This document shows positions 44,203 to 55,856 of a stretch of 64,000 bases of DNA, one piece after another. The first letter of the stretch is position 1, and each line of letters starts with the position of its first letter. Origin of the DNA: Hygrophila difformis (taxonomy: Eukaryota; Streptophyta; Magnoliopsida; Lamiales; Acanthaceae); contig JAOANR010000011.1 in assembly GCA_030278955.1 (NCBI GenBank), forward strand, positions 33,546,403 to 33,610,402. The letters run 5' to 3'. Position numbers and translations under genes: made by a program. The notes under the pieces were generated by a model, which saw only the letters and a program-made list of their open reading frames with translations, ran no database searches and was not told the origin of the DNA.

Positions 44203-47200
44203 TTATTCAAAAAACTGCTGCGAATGGGATACACCATTCTTATCATCAGTTAAGATATCACAGATGCCCTCAGGGGGTCTAACAAGGTATTCAACACCAG
44301 TAAGGGAAATTCTACCGCGAAGAAGGCGGTCAGCAGCTCGGTTGCACTTCCTTGGGACGACTTTGAGCAGAACTTCCCAACTCCACGTCAACATCTCCTG
44401 GATCTGGGCAAAGACACGAACATGAGGGCCTATTCTTCCATTATCAGCTTTAATGATGTCAATAACCTCCTGACTATCCACTTCAACCACTAGCTTAGAG
44501 AAACCTTTCTCCCAGGCATACTGGAGAGACAGAAATATACCCCAAGCTTCAGCAGTAGTAGGGTGTCGTCTAGCGCCAACAGCTCTAACTCCACCTACCC
44601 AGTCACCATTTGAATTTCTCAACAAACCACCAGCTCTACTGAAGTTGTTCGAGGTACTCCCATCACAGTTTATTTTGATCCATCCATCTTCCGGTTTCTC
44701 CCATCTAACAGGTCTGCACATCCAATCCTTAACACCATGCAATGAGAGGTGTTTTCTGCTATCCAGGTAGCTTCTATGCCTTCGTGTGATTTTCCAAGGT
44801 AAAGAGATCCACTCCTCTTGGTTGTGTCCAAAAATGATTGAACATCTAGTCTTCCAAATCAGCCACAAGCTAATGCCAAAAAGGGTAGCGACAGAATCAC
44901 CAACTTTGGTGCACCTCATCGAAAGAATCCAGGTTTTAAGGTTGGTAGACCAAAAATTAGGAGAAGTTTCAAAGCCCAGCTGAATCCAGACATTTGAGGA
45001 ATGAAGGCAATCACGAAGAGCATGGAGGATAGTATCATCTTCACCACAGAACTCGCAGCATGGGGAAGAAACAATCTGTCTGCGATATCTCTCGAGGGCC
45101 GTGAGGATCCTGTTGTGAAAGATGGACCAAAGGAAACTTCTGACTCTCTGAGGGGCAGGCCATTTCCAAAGGAGCTTCCAAGACTTATTCTCCTCAGCTA
45201 CAGAACGTTGAGCTTCCAACTCCAGTCTGATGCTGGCAAGTGTGAATTTGCCTTTAGGTGACAAATTCCAAATGGGGCAGTCTTCCGCAGCGTCACCAAA
45301 TGGAAGAGGCATTGCCAGGATCATGTTTTGAACGTTGGTGGGCAAAAAATCAACTATCTCATCCAACTTCCAATTCTGATCATCAATGAAAGCGGAAACC
45401 GTCCTATGAGCAGCCTCCAACGGGAATGTAGTAGTCGCAACCGCCTGCAAGGGAAAATCAACATTAAGCCACTTATCATGCCAAAAGGAAATTACCTTAC
45501 CATTGCCCAAGCGCCAAGAGACATGTTTGTAGAAGGAATCCCAGACAGCCATAAGAGCTTTGGCAAAATGAGAAAGTGAGTTGGGGTGTCGTTGAAAAAA
45601 TTATTCTGCCAGCCATAACGAATCTTCATAAGTTTAGACCAAGTAGTATCTCTTGTAAGAAGGGCCCAGCAGCTTTTCATTAACAGGCCATCATTTAAGT
45701 CCCTGAGATTATAGATGCCCAGACCACCCCTAGAGATGCTTAGAGTGATATTCTCCCAGGCAACTAAGTGAATTTTTCGATGGTTGGTCGAAGAGCCCCA
45801 AAGAAAGTTTCTAATGATCTGCTCCATATCATTGATAACTGTTCGTGGAACACGAAGGACTTGCATGGAGTAAATACCGATGGTTTGGAGAACTGATTTC
45901 ACCAAAGTAATCCTACCAGCAAAGCTGAGAAAACGTTTGGACCAAGCCTGTAATCTAGCCTGGATTTTGTCGATTAGAAAGCCAAAATGTGCTTTGGTAC
46001 GTCTGCCTGAGTAAAGTGGAATCCCTAGATAGGTGCCCAGCTAAGAAGAACGTGGAAGGTTGAAATCCTGGGCTAAAATCAGTTGCCTTGCATGGTTCAC
46101 AGCATTCCCAAAAAAGATTTTGGATTTAGACTTGCTAATCGATAACCCTGAAACATTACAAAAATGAGTAAGAATAGCATTAATATTACTAGACTGGGAA
46201 GAAAGAGCTTTAGCAAAGAGAATAATATCGTCAGCAAAGAATAGATAAGGGATCTTCAAAGAGCCCTTATTCCATTTCAGGGGCTGCCAGTCGCCAATAA
46301 AGACTGATCTCCAAATCATACTGCTGAGCCGTTCAAGGCAGAGGATAAAAATATAGGGAGAAAGGGGGTCTCCTTGTCTAATCCCACGAAAAGGACGGAA
46401 GGGGGAAGAGAGTTGATTATTCCACTGGACCTGAAAAGAAGAAGATTCAATACAATTCATGATGATGTTAACAAAAGAGATAGGAAAACCAATTAGAACC
46501 AGGGTTTCTCTTATGAAATTCCAATCCAGTTTATCGTAGGCTTTCTCCAAATCTAATTTAAGGGCCATAAAACCCGGCTGAGCTTTCGATTTGTTGAGGA
46601 AGTGTGCAATCTCCTGACCCAGAATAATGCTATCTTGGATAACTCTACCTTTCACAAAACTGTATTGTCCATCACTAATGATCTTAGGCATAATAGAAGT
46701 AAGTCTATCGGCAAGAACTTTAGTAAGAGTTTTGTAGAGCACATTGCAGAGGCTAATAGGCCTGAATTGAGATACAGTTTTGGGATTGGGGACCTTTGGT
46801 ATAAGGACAATATGGGTTTGGTTAATCTCGCGGAGATCAATCTGGCCAAGAAAACAATCCGAGATAAAAGAATGAACTGATGCCCCCACAACATCCCAAT
46901 GTTTTTGATAAAATAAAGCATGCAAGCCATCTGGCCCGGGAGCCTTCAAAGGACCCATGCATTTAATAGCAGTGTGAACTTCCTCAAGGGATGGAGGAAT
47001 AACTAGAGAAGCGGCATCTACAGCCGAGATATGGAGAATCGGGTCCGAAGGGAAAGATCGAATATTAGCCTCTCGGGGAACAGCTGTGTAAAGATTAGTA
47101 TAGAAATCAACAACCATCCTATGGATCTCCCCTGGATTAGTAATAGGGTTGCCCGCAGAATCTTCAAGAATGGAGAAATGTTTCTTAATTCTCCGTTGCT

Positions 47201-48297
47201 TGACAAAAGAATGATAGAACTTTGAATTACAATCCCCGGCTAAATCCCAGTTCCGCACACTACGTTGAATCCAGATGGACTCTTCTGCTTTCAGGATGCG
47301 ATCAAGGTCATGGCAAAGCTGTGAATGAAGTCTAGTGAGAAAGGGGGATTCAAACCAATATTGATTCTTTTCGATCCCAGCGAGCCGAGCGCGAATAAGA
47401 GCTTTCCTTTTGCCCATAGAAGCAAAGACATTATCATTCCATAAAGAGGCAACCTTCTGGACATTGAGAATATTAGTGCTAATAGGGTCCTGCGTACTCC
47501 AGGTATCCTTGATGAGATTATGGAAACTAGGGTAATCAAGCCAGGCAGCCTTGAAACGGAAAGGATGCATAGCAGGACCAGGGGAAGGATTGTCATTGCT
47601 TGATAACCTGAGCAGTAGAGGGGCATGATCGGACTGGACTCGGGGGAGGACCTCAACCGTGCTACTAGGGAATTTGATAAACCACTCTTCATTGCCCAGT
47701 AATCTATCAAGCCCGCGTTTAAGAAAGCCTCTCGACCAAGTAAAATTACTCCCAAAAGTCTTTAATTCAACAAGCGCTGTATCCTCTAACCATGATTTAA
47801 GTTCAGTGGTACTCCGGAAGGAACATTTCCACCCCCCCCCCCCCCCCCCCCCGGGCCTCATCCAGACGAGCAATACAGTTAAGATCACCCCCGGTGAGCC
47901 AAGCGTCATGTCTGGTAGCATTAATGCGTCTAAGCTCCGGCCAAAGCCAAGATCGGCTATATCTATTAGGAGCAGCATAGACAACAGTAAAGAAGAAACA
48001 GAAACTATTGACTGAAATCCGAACATCAATAAACTGAGAATGCACTTCGATAACTTCAACTGAAATGGAGTCTTTCCAAAGAAGCCATATACCCCCAGCA
48101 AAACCCTCAGCCTCAACTCGAAAAGAAAAATCAAAATTGCTACGACTGATAAATCTGTCCGCTCTGAGACCACTAATCCGAGGTTCAAGGATGGCTAGGA
48201 AATCAATCCTCTTGAAAGAGACCAAGTCCCTAACCTCCCTTCTGAGAGAATCCGAGCCGGCACCCTGTACATTCCAACAACATAAAGTAAGATTCAT
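44203..48297 (-). pseudogene. LINE ORF2 (endonuclease, reverse transcriptase, RNase H), broken
   Basis: It begins MNLTLCCWNVQGAGSDSLRR at 48297 with the endonuclease (GGDLNCI near 47895). At a run of 21 C (47832-47852; G on this strand) the frame shifts. The RT then runs through KAPGPDG and FADDIILF to a stop at 46041-46043, after which the same frame continues (LGTYLGIPLYSG) to about 45560. A second shift leads to the zf-RVT region and an RNase H with INCDGS, AEAWGIF and VEVDSQEV, ending at 44203. Such RNase H tails often resemble host genes; here it is clearly part of the LINE. Confidence 0.93.
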
Positions 48298-48345
48298 AAC
48301 AAAAGAAACAAAGAGAGAAGAAAAAACAGAGTAAAAGAAAGGGAG

Positions 48346-49785
48346 TTAAGAACGTCTAGAAATGGGCAAACTAGACGCCCTCTCTCCAGAACTAAGCACA
48401 GGGCAGTAGATATCCATAGGAACATGTTCTTCAGTATCCGGAGGATCTGGGGGACGGTTGCAATGGAACGGGCTACCCGATCGAGCTCTACGGCTTGATG
48501 AGGTAGAGGAATCCACAACTCTAACTGCTAAATGCTTTTCAGAAGGAAGCGTAGACTGGATGGATCTAACTAAGGCTCCAGACGGCTGAGCTTTCCAAGT
48601 TGAAGAGGAAGGAGATGGATCCGTGGAAAGGTTGGCTTGCGGGACTACAGAGGGCGATCTGCTAGCCCGAATAGGGGGTAAGGATGAAAGCGGAGGGGAT
48701 TGGCTTCGGTGGGGGGAAGGACCAGCAGAGGATTTGGGTGAGTGAAATTTGCTGGGACTCAAGTCAGCAAGATTGTCTTGGTCGGTCTGCTGACCAATGG
48801 AGGCAAAACGGTTGCGTGTGCGGACAGGAGGAAGAAGGGAGGGATCGTTTGCGGGCATAGGGGGTGGCCTCTGAGGTCTCCGACGATTCTGCGCAATCAT
48901 CCAGGGGCCGTACCCAGGGGCAGCTGCTGCATTAGGTTGATTACCATAGGGAGGGATAACTTGGTTCGCCGGCTTAGGATTGGCAGCCTCAATCTCTGGA
49001 CAAGAATCCTTAGAATGGCCAAATCTCCCACAATGAAAGCAAATCTTTCGCATATTTTCATATTCGATCCGCGCAACCCAATCATCCACAATCACGCTAG
49101 ATTTCAAAGGTTTAGCAACATCGATCCTTACGGCAATCCGAGCAAACCGTCCACGGGTTGTCTTATCGGTATTGAAATCAATACTAATGACTTCCCCTAC
49201 ATCAGACCCAATATCATGAACAATATTTCTATTATAGAGATGAAGAGGGAGATGAGGTACTCTGATCCACGTAACAATGGAAGAAATTTGGTGGGTGACT
49301 GGATTGAAGTGTTCATCCCATCTTTGGACATGCGTATAACACCCTTGCACCATCCAAGGGCCGGCAGTAACAGCGTGCAAGGCATCTTTTTCGGTGAAAA
49401 AATTAACCACAAAATAGCCGTTATCTAGATCAATAAGGGGGGCGGAGGCAGATCCTGGCCACAGTTTAAGAAGACAGGATTTTAAGACCCTATAAGAAAC
49501 AGATCTACCAACAACCTTGAGGACAACGGCAAACTGCCATTTACGAAGGAGAGACGCCTTGAAAGCAGGGGAGAGAGTCAGCTTGGTGACGCCGTTCACC
49601 ACAGATTTGGTAATGTCGCTCGGATCACCGCACAAAGACTCCGCCTCTCTATCAACTTGAGCATGCAAGAAACCAGCACCTCTCCTAAGCGTCTCACTAT
49701 ACGACGGCCGAGGTCGCTTGGTGCCCCTGGAATCCGGAGGGTCAGGCGGATCTCCGCCATGATCCTCCATGGTCGCGTCCTGCAA
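48346..49785 (-). CDS. LINE ORF1 protein
   Basis: 479 residues, open throughout. Residues about 80-240 form the plant LINE DUF4283-like RNA-binding region (GPWMVQGCYTHVQRW). A CCHC zinc knuckle, CFHCGRFGHSKDSC, lies at about 249-262. The C-terminal half is a Pro/Ser-rich, disordered tail. In such elements this protein binds the LINE RNA. It ends 48 bp before the ORF2 start. It remains intact while ORF2 is broken. Confidence 0.88.
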   Translation of the reverse strand: MQDATMEDHGGDPPDPPDSRGTKRPRPSYSETLRRGAGFLHAQVDREAESLCGDPSDITKSVVNGVTKLTLSPAFKASLLRKWQFAVVLKVVGRSVSYRVLKSCLLKLWPGSASAPLIDLDNGYFVVNFFTEKDALHAVTAGPWMVQGCYTHVQRWDEHFNPVTHQISSIVTWIRVPHLPLHLYNRNIVHDIGSDVGEVISIDFNTDKTTRGRFARIAVRIDVAKPLKSSVIVDDWVARIEYENMRKICFHCGRFGHSKDSCPEIEAANPKPANQVIPPYGNQPNAAAAPGYGPWMIAQNRRRPQRPPPMPANDPSLLPPVRTRNRFASIGQQTDQDNLADLSPSKFHSPKSSAGPSPHRSQSPPLSSLPPIRASRSPSVVPQANLSTDPSPSSSTWKAQPSGALVRSIQSTLPSEKHLAVRVVDSSTSSSRRARSGSPFHCNRPPDPPDTEEHVPMDIYCPVLSSGERASSLPISRRS

Positions 49786-50039
49786 ATGAGCCAGGAGGCG
49801 GATAAAGAACGAGGGAAAATTAGGGTTAGCTTTCTTGGAGAATTTGGGGAAAAATTTTCAATAGGAATTATTCAATTACCTAAATGAATAATGTTTAATA
49901 TGTAAACTTTATCTATCTTTTTTTTAACATAACGATACTAAAATAAAATAAAATTTAATAATAATCGGGGACCAGTGGGAATTGATGAGTTGATGTATAA
50001 TAGTGAAGCAGGTGAAGCAGGTAGCTGGGGTTGTGCTGG

Positions 50040-50620
50040 AATCCCTCTCTCTCTCTCAATTATTTTCTCTCTCGAAATTCTTCGCTCTTCTATCGCCTCC
50101 TTCTGTCCCCACTCCTCCATAACCTTTCGAATTCAAAATCCTCCCGACCGTCTTCTTCTCGCATTTCAGGATTTTTGCGGTCCGCCGCCGCTTTCTGCCA
50201 TCCCCGCTTCCAGTCACACCTTTGGTGCCCGCCATCACCTTCGCCAGGGCCGTCAATAGCCTTGCAACTGTCTTCCCCCATTTCCCCCTTTCTTTTCCTT
50301 TGTCCCGCCGGAGTCGGGGCCGCTGGTAGCAGTTGTGTCGTCGCCGCACCGGCGACGGAAGGAGCCATGCCCGCCACCTCTGTCCATGGCGTGGAGCTAT
50401 GCGCCGTGCAGGAGGAGACGCCGCCGCCCTTGCCAGAGGGAGTCTGGGTGATGGCAGTGGCTGGCATGGTGGGCGGAAAGTGGAGATGGCGGCTGGCGGT
50501 GGTTGTGTGGTTGAGCATTTTGTATTCAATTGTGGTTTTGTTTTTTTGTTTTTTTTTCTTTTTTTTTGGGTTTCGAATTTACATTTTGAAAATGGGTTTC
50601 TTTGAATTCTTTTGTTAAAT
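50040..50620 (+). pseudogene. GC/CT-rich leader of Helitron H2
   Basis: A ctctctct run leads into a 450-bp GC-rich block with open frames on both strands (a 195-residue one starts at 50031) and no recognised domain. The block ends in T-rich, intron-like DNA. It parallels the leaders of H1 and H3 and may be a captured promoter and first exon. Confidence 0.4.
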
Positions 50621-51493
50621 GAATTTTGGATTGTTAATTATCAATACTTTGTTGGAATTTATTGAGCACTTGTTCAATTGGGTTTGCTAGCTTCGGTTAG
50701 CTTCGGTAAGATGCGTTGGGGGTTTGATTTTCAAATGTTGGACAGGCTGGGTGTTGGTTGATTCCATGCTTTGAGTATTTGCTGAAATGGTTAGAATTGA
50801 ATTTGAAGTGTTGATTTTGGTTTTGGGTAGAATTGGATGATTTTGGTGTTGTTGAATAAACTTAAGTTTGAATCTTGAATTTTGAATTGTGAATCAGTTG
50901 GGTTGATTTCAATGAATTATTGGGTGCTAATTCGAAATGGTGAGTTTGAAGAAGCAAACATGAACAATGTTTACTGTGGGGTAATTGATTTTGCACATAA
51001 TATCATGTGGACATTTTGATTTATGAGAGATTCTATTGAGAAGAAAATTTTCTGATGTCATGTCAGCTGAATCGCTTGATGCCATTGCCTTGTTGGAAAT
51101 CCCTTCAATGCCTGAGTATGCACTTGAATATTTTGAATGTCCATCATGAATTAACTCCAAGAATGATTAAAGCTTGTTTCTTTGCCTAATATAATATGAG
51201 TTGCTGAGTTTGCCAAACTTGAATTATTTTACCGCACACTACTTGTTTGATGAATTGCCTGAAAAACGGAATCTAGGAAGCAAAGACAAATGTCAAACAA
51301 AGTATTACTAGATAACAATATCATTCGAGGCGTTCCACTTCAACGAATATCAATAATCTAATTAGTGGGAAGCTCAGCTATATTTATTTTCCATCATCAG
51401 CGTGATGCTTGTAATATGCTGCTTATACCAAAATAATTTGTAATGACTAATCTTGCTGGGTAGCAACAGAACGAATCATATTCATTTAAACAG

Positions 51494-53235
51494 GGAGGAG
51501 ATGCATGGTTTATGGATTCCCAGAATCAATCATAGGGATTTGTCCTTGCGAACCGTGGTTTTCATGTTTGGGTTGGTAATGTGCGTGGAACATGTCGGAG
51601 TCATGGTCATGTTTCTCTATCAGTGGAAGAAAAGGTGTGGTTTAAATCCTAGGTTGAACATTATCGAATGATTTTGGTGATTTTAAGTAGGCGGTTATGT
51701 TTCTTTTCGGCCTCGACCACTGCTATTATTATCTCATCCATTAGTGTTTCATTTCATGTCATGTCTTTAGGGTGCCAGAAATGATATAGTTTTCCCTGAT
51801 GGCCTCATCCTAGGGATGTAAACAGGTAGGGTAGGGTACGGGTAGGCCACCTCCACTCACTACCCGAAATATAATTATCCTACCCTTACCCTACCCTATT
51901 ACCCTAAAATTAAATATCAGGTAGGATTCGGGTAATACCCGTCGGGTATGCGAATTATCCGCGGGTAAACGGGTATTCGAAATATTAAATATTACATAGT
52001 TAACCGACTCTACCCGGCCCAACTTTAATAAAGAAAAAATTTTTTTTCACCATAAAAAATAAATAAAACCTTCATTATTGCACGAGAACAAAATTTAAAA
52101 GAATATTTAAAAGAAACCGCTAAAGCAACATAAATAAATACTGTAATATTTAAGAATATTCAGTAAAAAATTCATAAATCTTTTTACTGCCAAATCTCAA
52201 AGGTTAATAATTTGAAATATAAAAATAAATAAATAAATAAACAAACATATAAATATATCTCAATATATAATATAAAATAAATATATATAAGTATATACAG
52301 ATAAATAAATATATATATATATATATTTAATCGGGTAATCGGGTAATATATGAAATCCGTACCCTACCCGCACCCGATACGATTTATTTCGATTTTGGGT
52401 AATACCCTACCCGATTACCCGATTATCTCTACCCTACCATACCCGATTACCCGACGGGTTATCCTACCCTATGGGTAAAGTTGACATTCCTACCTCATCC
52501 TTGTAGAGTTGTAGAAATGGTAAAAACAGGGAAGGATATCCATGCTTGTATTTTGGGGGTGTGTAGTTAATTGTTTTCCGGTGATTTAATTTGCTTTCTT
52601 TACTTTGTTTAGGAATTCTGGAACCGAAGCTGGCAAGACTTGGCCCTTTATAATCTTGGAGAAATGATCTGTTACATAAATTCAATTATAAATTCCAAAG
52701 TCACTATTGTTGGACATTCATAGGTCTTCAGTCTCACATGACAGCAAAAGTTGTGTGATAATTTAGGGCTTGTTTTTTCAAACTCTTATGTGTGCTTCTC
52801 TTGTTATTCTGCAGGGAACAATCATGTCTCTTTTGCCCTTACACAACCAGATATAGCAAGTATGGTTGACGTTGTTGCACTTCTTTGACCTATATCATAC
52901 TTGGACCACATCACTGCTCCATTTGTTCTTAGATTGGTTAAAATGCATCTTTTGTGAGGTACGCTTATTGCCTTGAAGCTATTCCTGGTTTGAAATACAT
53001 CTGACTTTAATGAAAAGATTCATTTGATTTTATGTTATTATGTCATTGGGGATTCATCAGCTCAATTTCAAAACATTTCCCAGTAATTAAAGTGTATGCC
53101 ATTTGTTTGTGTCTTGTCTAAATTTTGATTGTTTTTTGGTGTATTCAGTGACAAGGGCACACAAATCATGAATATGATGTGTGAAGTGTGATGGACATCA
53201 TTTGGACTGTGATGACTTGCTCAGTTCAATAAGAG
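51494..53235 (+). pseudogene. Acid lipase / triacylglycerol lipase exons, captured
   Basis: Four exons lie in order. 51494-51634 reads GGDAWFMDSQNQS, stop, GFVLANRGFHVWVGNVRGT, SHGHVSL. 52613-52723 reads FWNRSWQDLALYNLGEMICY and TIVGHS. 52815-52958 reads GTIMS, then after a shift ALTQPDIASMVDVVALL, stop, PISYLDHITAPFVLRLVKMH. 53149-53235 reads KGTQIMN and, after a shift, DGHHLDCDDLLSSIRG. These match plant AB-hydrolase lipases, including the nucleophile motif GHSxG split across exons 2 and 3. Stops replace Leu and Gln. Introns are kept. A hAT element sits in the first intron. Confidence 0.85.
51811..52492. mobile_element. Non-autonomous hAT element
   Basis: It starts tagggatgtaaacaggtagg and ends ttgacattccta, with a perfect 8-bp duplication 'cctcatcc' (51803-51810, 52493-52500). 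The subterminal words are 'gggtaat', 'taccctaccc' and 'cgggta'. It interrupts the first lipase intron, so it came after the Helitron capture. Confidence 0.93.
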
Positions 53236-53404
53236 GTTTGATAATTCTTACTAATATTTTCCTCTATTGACTCATTACACTATTAAAGTGTATCTACTTA
53301 ACAATTGATGACGAAATGGAAGAAGTGAGAATCAGTTTACTTTCAACTGTACAATTTGAAGGCCATAACTTGTTTCTTGTCATAACTTACACTATTTGAA
53401 GGCC

Positions 53405-53850
53405 TTTGACCCTGTCATAACTTGTTTCTTGTCCTTTTGTATTTTTCCTTCCCCAAGCCTGTGGCCTTTGTCCTTATGAATTGATGCATTTGGAGTTGAG
53501 CATGATGTAGGGGAGATTTGTTATTGAAGCAAGCCTTTAGGGTTGTCTTTTTTGAATCATCACCATCTTCGCTGCTGCTGTAACGGGATGCTGAGATGAG
53601 ATAGCGATATTCTAAAGGAACATAACTGTTTTGCTGATTTCTTGGCTAGAAAGGGCGACCAGTGGAGGCAGGTTTGAAGTGTGGTGCTAGGTTGGTTGGA
53701 TAGTTTCTATTTTCGTTCCTTAATTGTCGAGCTAGGTGAATGCAAGAGTTATGTTGTTTTTGTGTGGGATCTTGGCTGTGAATGCTGTATGTGGGACTGT
53801 CTTTGTTTTTCCCCCTCTGAATAAAATCGGTTTCCCTCAAAAAAAAAAAA
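53405..53850 (+). mobile_element. 5'-truncated LINE ending in poly-A
   Basis: The visible reading is KEHNCFADFLARKGDQWRQ, an RNase H C-terminal tail, followed by a 3' UTR and 12-13 A (53839-53851). The duplication 'atttgaaggcc' flanks it (53394-53404, 53851-53861). It inserted behind the last lipase exon in Helitron H2. Confidence 0.8.
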
Positions 53851-54208
53851 ATTTGAAGGCCACACAGCCCACAATCACATATCAACTTAATTTTAAGCAG
53901 GGACACACAAGCACACTGGGAGCATCAGGTCCATCAGTTGCCATCCCACTAACCAGGGTAAGCCTGGGAGTTTAGTTTCTAAAACAACATTTTCTTTTGT
54001 TTCTATTTTTTTCTTCTTGAGAGCTCATTGAAATGGTGTTTGAGCATCTTTCAAGGATAGCTTAGTTACAAGCTAAATCTTATAATCTGAATACACAATT
54101 AAATTTATCTCAGTTTTGTTTTTATTTCAATTTTGAATATCTTGCATAGTTTTCCATAATGTTTTTTCCCACCGGGTGCACGCTGCGTAGCGTGCTACCA
54201 TAATCCTA

Positions 54209-54209
<1 letters not shown>

Positions 54210-54260
<51 letters not shown>
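54210..54260. repeat. TA microsatellite
   Basis: About 25 TA units follow the Helitron H2 end, probably expanded from the Helitron target site. Confidence 0.95.
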
Positions 54261-54263
<3 letters not shown>

Positions 54264-54480
54264 CCTTGAAAATGGGGGTTGGGAAAAGTCCGACCACCAC
54301 TCTATGTACAAAAGGATAGTACTATAATCTTGAAAATTATATATCTAAGGATTTATTATACACTAGCTTTAATCCTTGAAAATGGGGGTTGGGAAAAGTC
54401 CGACCACCACTCTATGTACAAAAGGATAGTACTATAATCTTGAAAATTATATATCTAAGGATTTATTATACACTAGCTTT
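54261..54480. repeat. Perfect 110-bp tandem duplication across a Helitron end
   Basis: 54261-54370 and 54371-54480 are identical by eye; each ends in 'cactagcttt'. So the CTAG terminus of Helitron H4 is present twice. Module 1 has one copy (16395-16500). Confidence 0.93.
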
Positions 54481-54774
54481 TTTGACCGGCGCATTGCGCA
54501 CGGGTGTATTACTTTCTTTCTTATTATGAATAGAACTAATTATTTTTTTAATTAGATGAACAAAATAAATACGTAGAAGTTTAGAGTTTAGAATTTGGAA
54601 TTCATAATGAATGATAGTTTTAAATTGTGATAGTTTTGAGCAATCATTTAAAGTTTATAGTTCGAAAGTTAAAAGTAGAGGAGCAATAGAGTTTAGAGTT
54701 TAACAATCGAGTTTAGAATTTCATTGTTAAAATAGAAAATATTTATTATTTATCAAGCTAATAGCATGTCAACT

Positions 54775-55145
54775 ATCTAATTCAGATGCGCTTTCCATCT
54801 TCTAGAATTATAAATTCAAGCACTTCAGCTGCCAATAGTGGATAGTCTTTTCTCAAATGTTTGAACAATGCACGCTATGTGAAGGAATCATGTTTAATTC
54901 CTCGATCGAACAATTCCTTGTACAACTTGAAAACCTCCTGATGACAGTACACATTCATTAAAATGGTGTATGTGTACTTGATGGGTTATAATTCCTTCAA
55001 GACAAATCCTTTCATTTCAAGACATGGCTAACTAATTCCTTTCATTTGCACTTCAGAAAGTAGCATATAACCCTCATCTATTTTTCCAATTTTTCCAATT
55101 TTGCAAAGGTCTTTCAGTATAACATTATAGTTAGTCTTTCACATG
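54775..55145 (-). pseudogene. PPR-protein fragment, captured
   Basis: The minus strand reads NYNVILKDLCKIGKIGK, IDEGYMLLSEVQMKGI, KYTYTILMNVY, VFKLYKELFDRGIKHDSFT and LLAAEVLEFI. These are the helix-turn-helix repeat patterns of pentatricopeptide-repeat proteins, which bind organelle RNA. Three stops and short deletions break the frame. It lies in Helitron orientation near the 3' end of H4. Confidence 0.75.
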
Positions 55146-55845
55146 GCTAACTAAGTCCATGTGATCACTTTCAATATAGTCTTTCAATCTATTTTTTCAA
55201 TTTTGTAAAAGTGTAATCAAAATCCAAGCAAGATCATCCAAAGTCAATCAAAAAGTGTTCTTCAAGATGATTAAAATCGAGAGTGGAGAAAAAAGGGAAA
55301 ATAAAAGTTATATCAAATTATTAATAAATACTAATTACCACAATGCCAAATTGATTCAATCGGATTAAAGTTAATCACACCTGAGTACAGCAAGCATTCG
55401 GAACCGAATCTATAATTTTTAAGAGTAAGGCCAACAGTAGAAACTGGAGTACAACGTCTTCTGCAAGATGATCAAAATCGAATTAAGAAAACTATATCTA
55501 GTTAATAATAAATTATAATAACCAAGCAAAAGTAGCATAACAATAAAAAATCAGAACATACACGAAAAAACACCAGAAGTCTAAAAAATTAATGTTCGAG
55601 ATATACACAAATCCACAAACGTAGCAGAACAATATTGATAGAACATGATTTGATCAACAATGTGGAGACTTAAATTTATTCTTTTTCAATGCCACTGAAA
55701 GAGATAAAAAAAACGTGAGTTCTTTTTTCTTAGCTTTAAATTTTAAGTCTAATATTATAACTTTTGGTGATTATTAGTTAATGTATAATAAAAAATAATA
55801 AAGCAGCTGTTAATTGGTAGAGTTCCAGAAGTAGTAAAATATTCA
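55146..55845. other. Helitron H4 interior without recognisable gene
   Basis: AT-rich, with two related phrases 'tcttcaagatgattaaaatc' and 'tctgcaagatgatcaaaatc' (about 55260 and 55460). I see no gene. Confidence 0.45.
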
Positions 55846-55856
55846 GTAAGTGGGTG

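Larger units (their letters stand above)
44175..49907 (-). mobile_element. L1-type LINE, near full length, defective
   Basis: 5.7 kb with ORF1 and ORF2 and a 3' A-rich tail (minus strand). An 18-bp duplication, tttatctatctttttttt, flanks it (44155-44172 and 49908-49925). The unoccupied site lies in module 1 near 16270-16290. ORF2 has two frameshifts and one stop, so the copy is dead, although ORF1 is open. Confidence 0.92.
49980..54209 (+). mobile_element. Helitron H2 with lipase exons (5' end uncertain)
   Basis: The 3' end has the hairpin 'gtgcacgctgcgtagcgtgc', a short spacer and CTAG (54206-54209) before T, matching Helitron H1 over the last 100 bp. The matching site in module 1 (16350-16395) has no insert. 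The 5' end could not be fixed: homology to module 1 stops after 'ggggaccagt' at 49977, and no clear A|TC start is seen before the CT-rich leader at 50042. Inside are lipase exons, a hAT element and a truncated LINE. Confidence 0.78.

Noticed and set aside
44203..45552. A host RNase H-like gene of 449 residues
   Set aside because: The upstream zf-RVT, RT and endonuclease pieces, the A tail and the TSD show it is the end of LINE ORF2.
48742..49428. Plus-strand 228-residue open frame
   Set aside because: It is the antisense shadow of LINE ORF1, which has a zinc knuckle and the DUF4283-like region.
50031..50618. A 195-residue open frame at the start of Helitron H2
   Set aside because: No domain, overlapping frames on both strands and GC-rich leader-like composition; kept only as a leader region.
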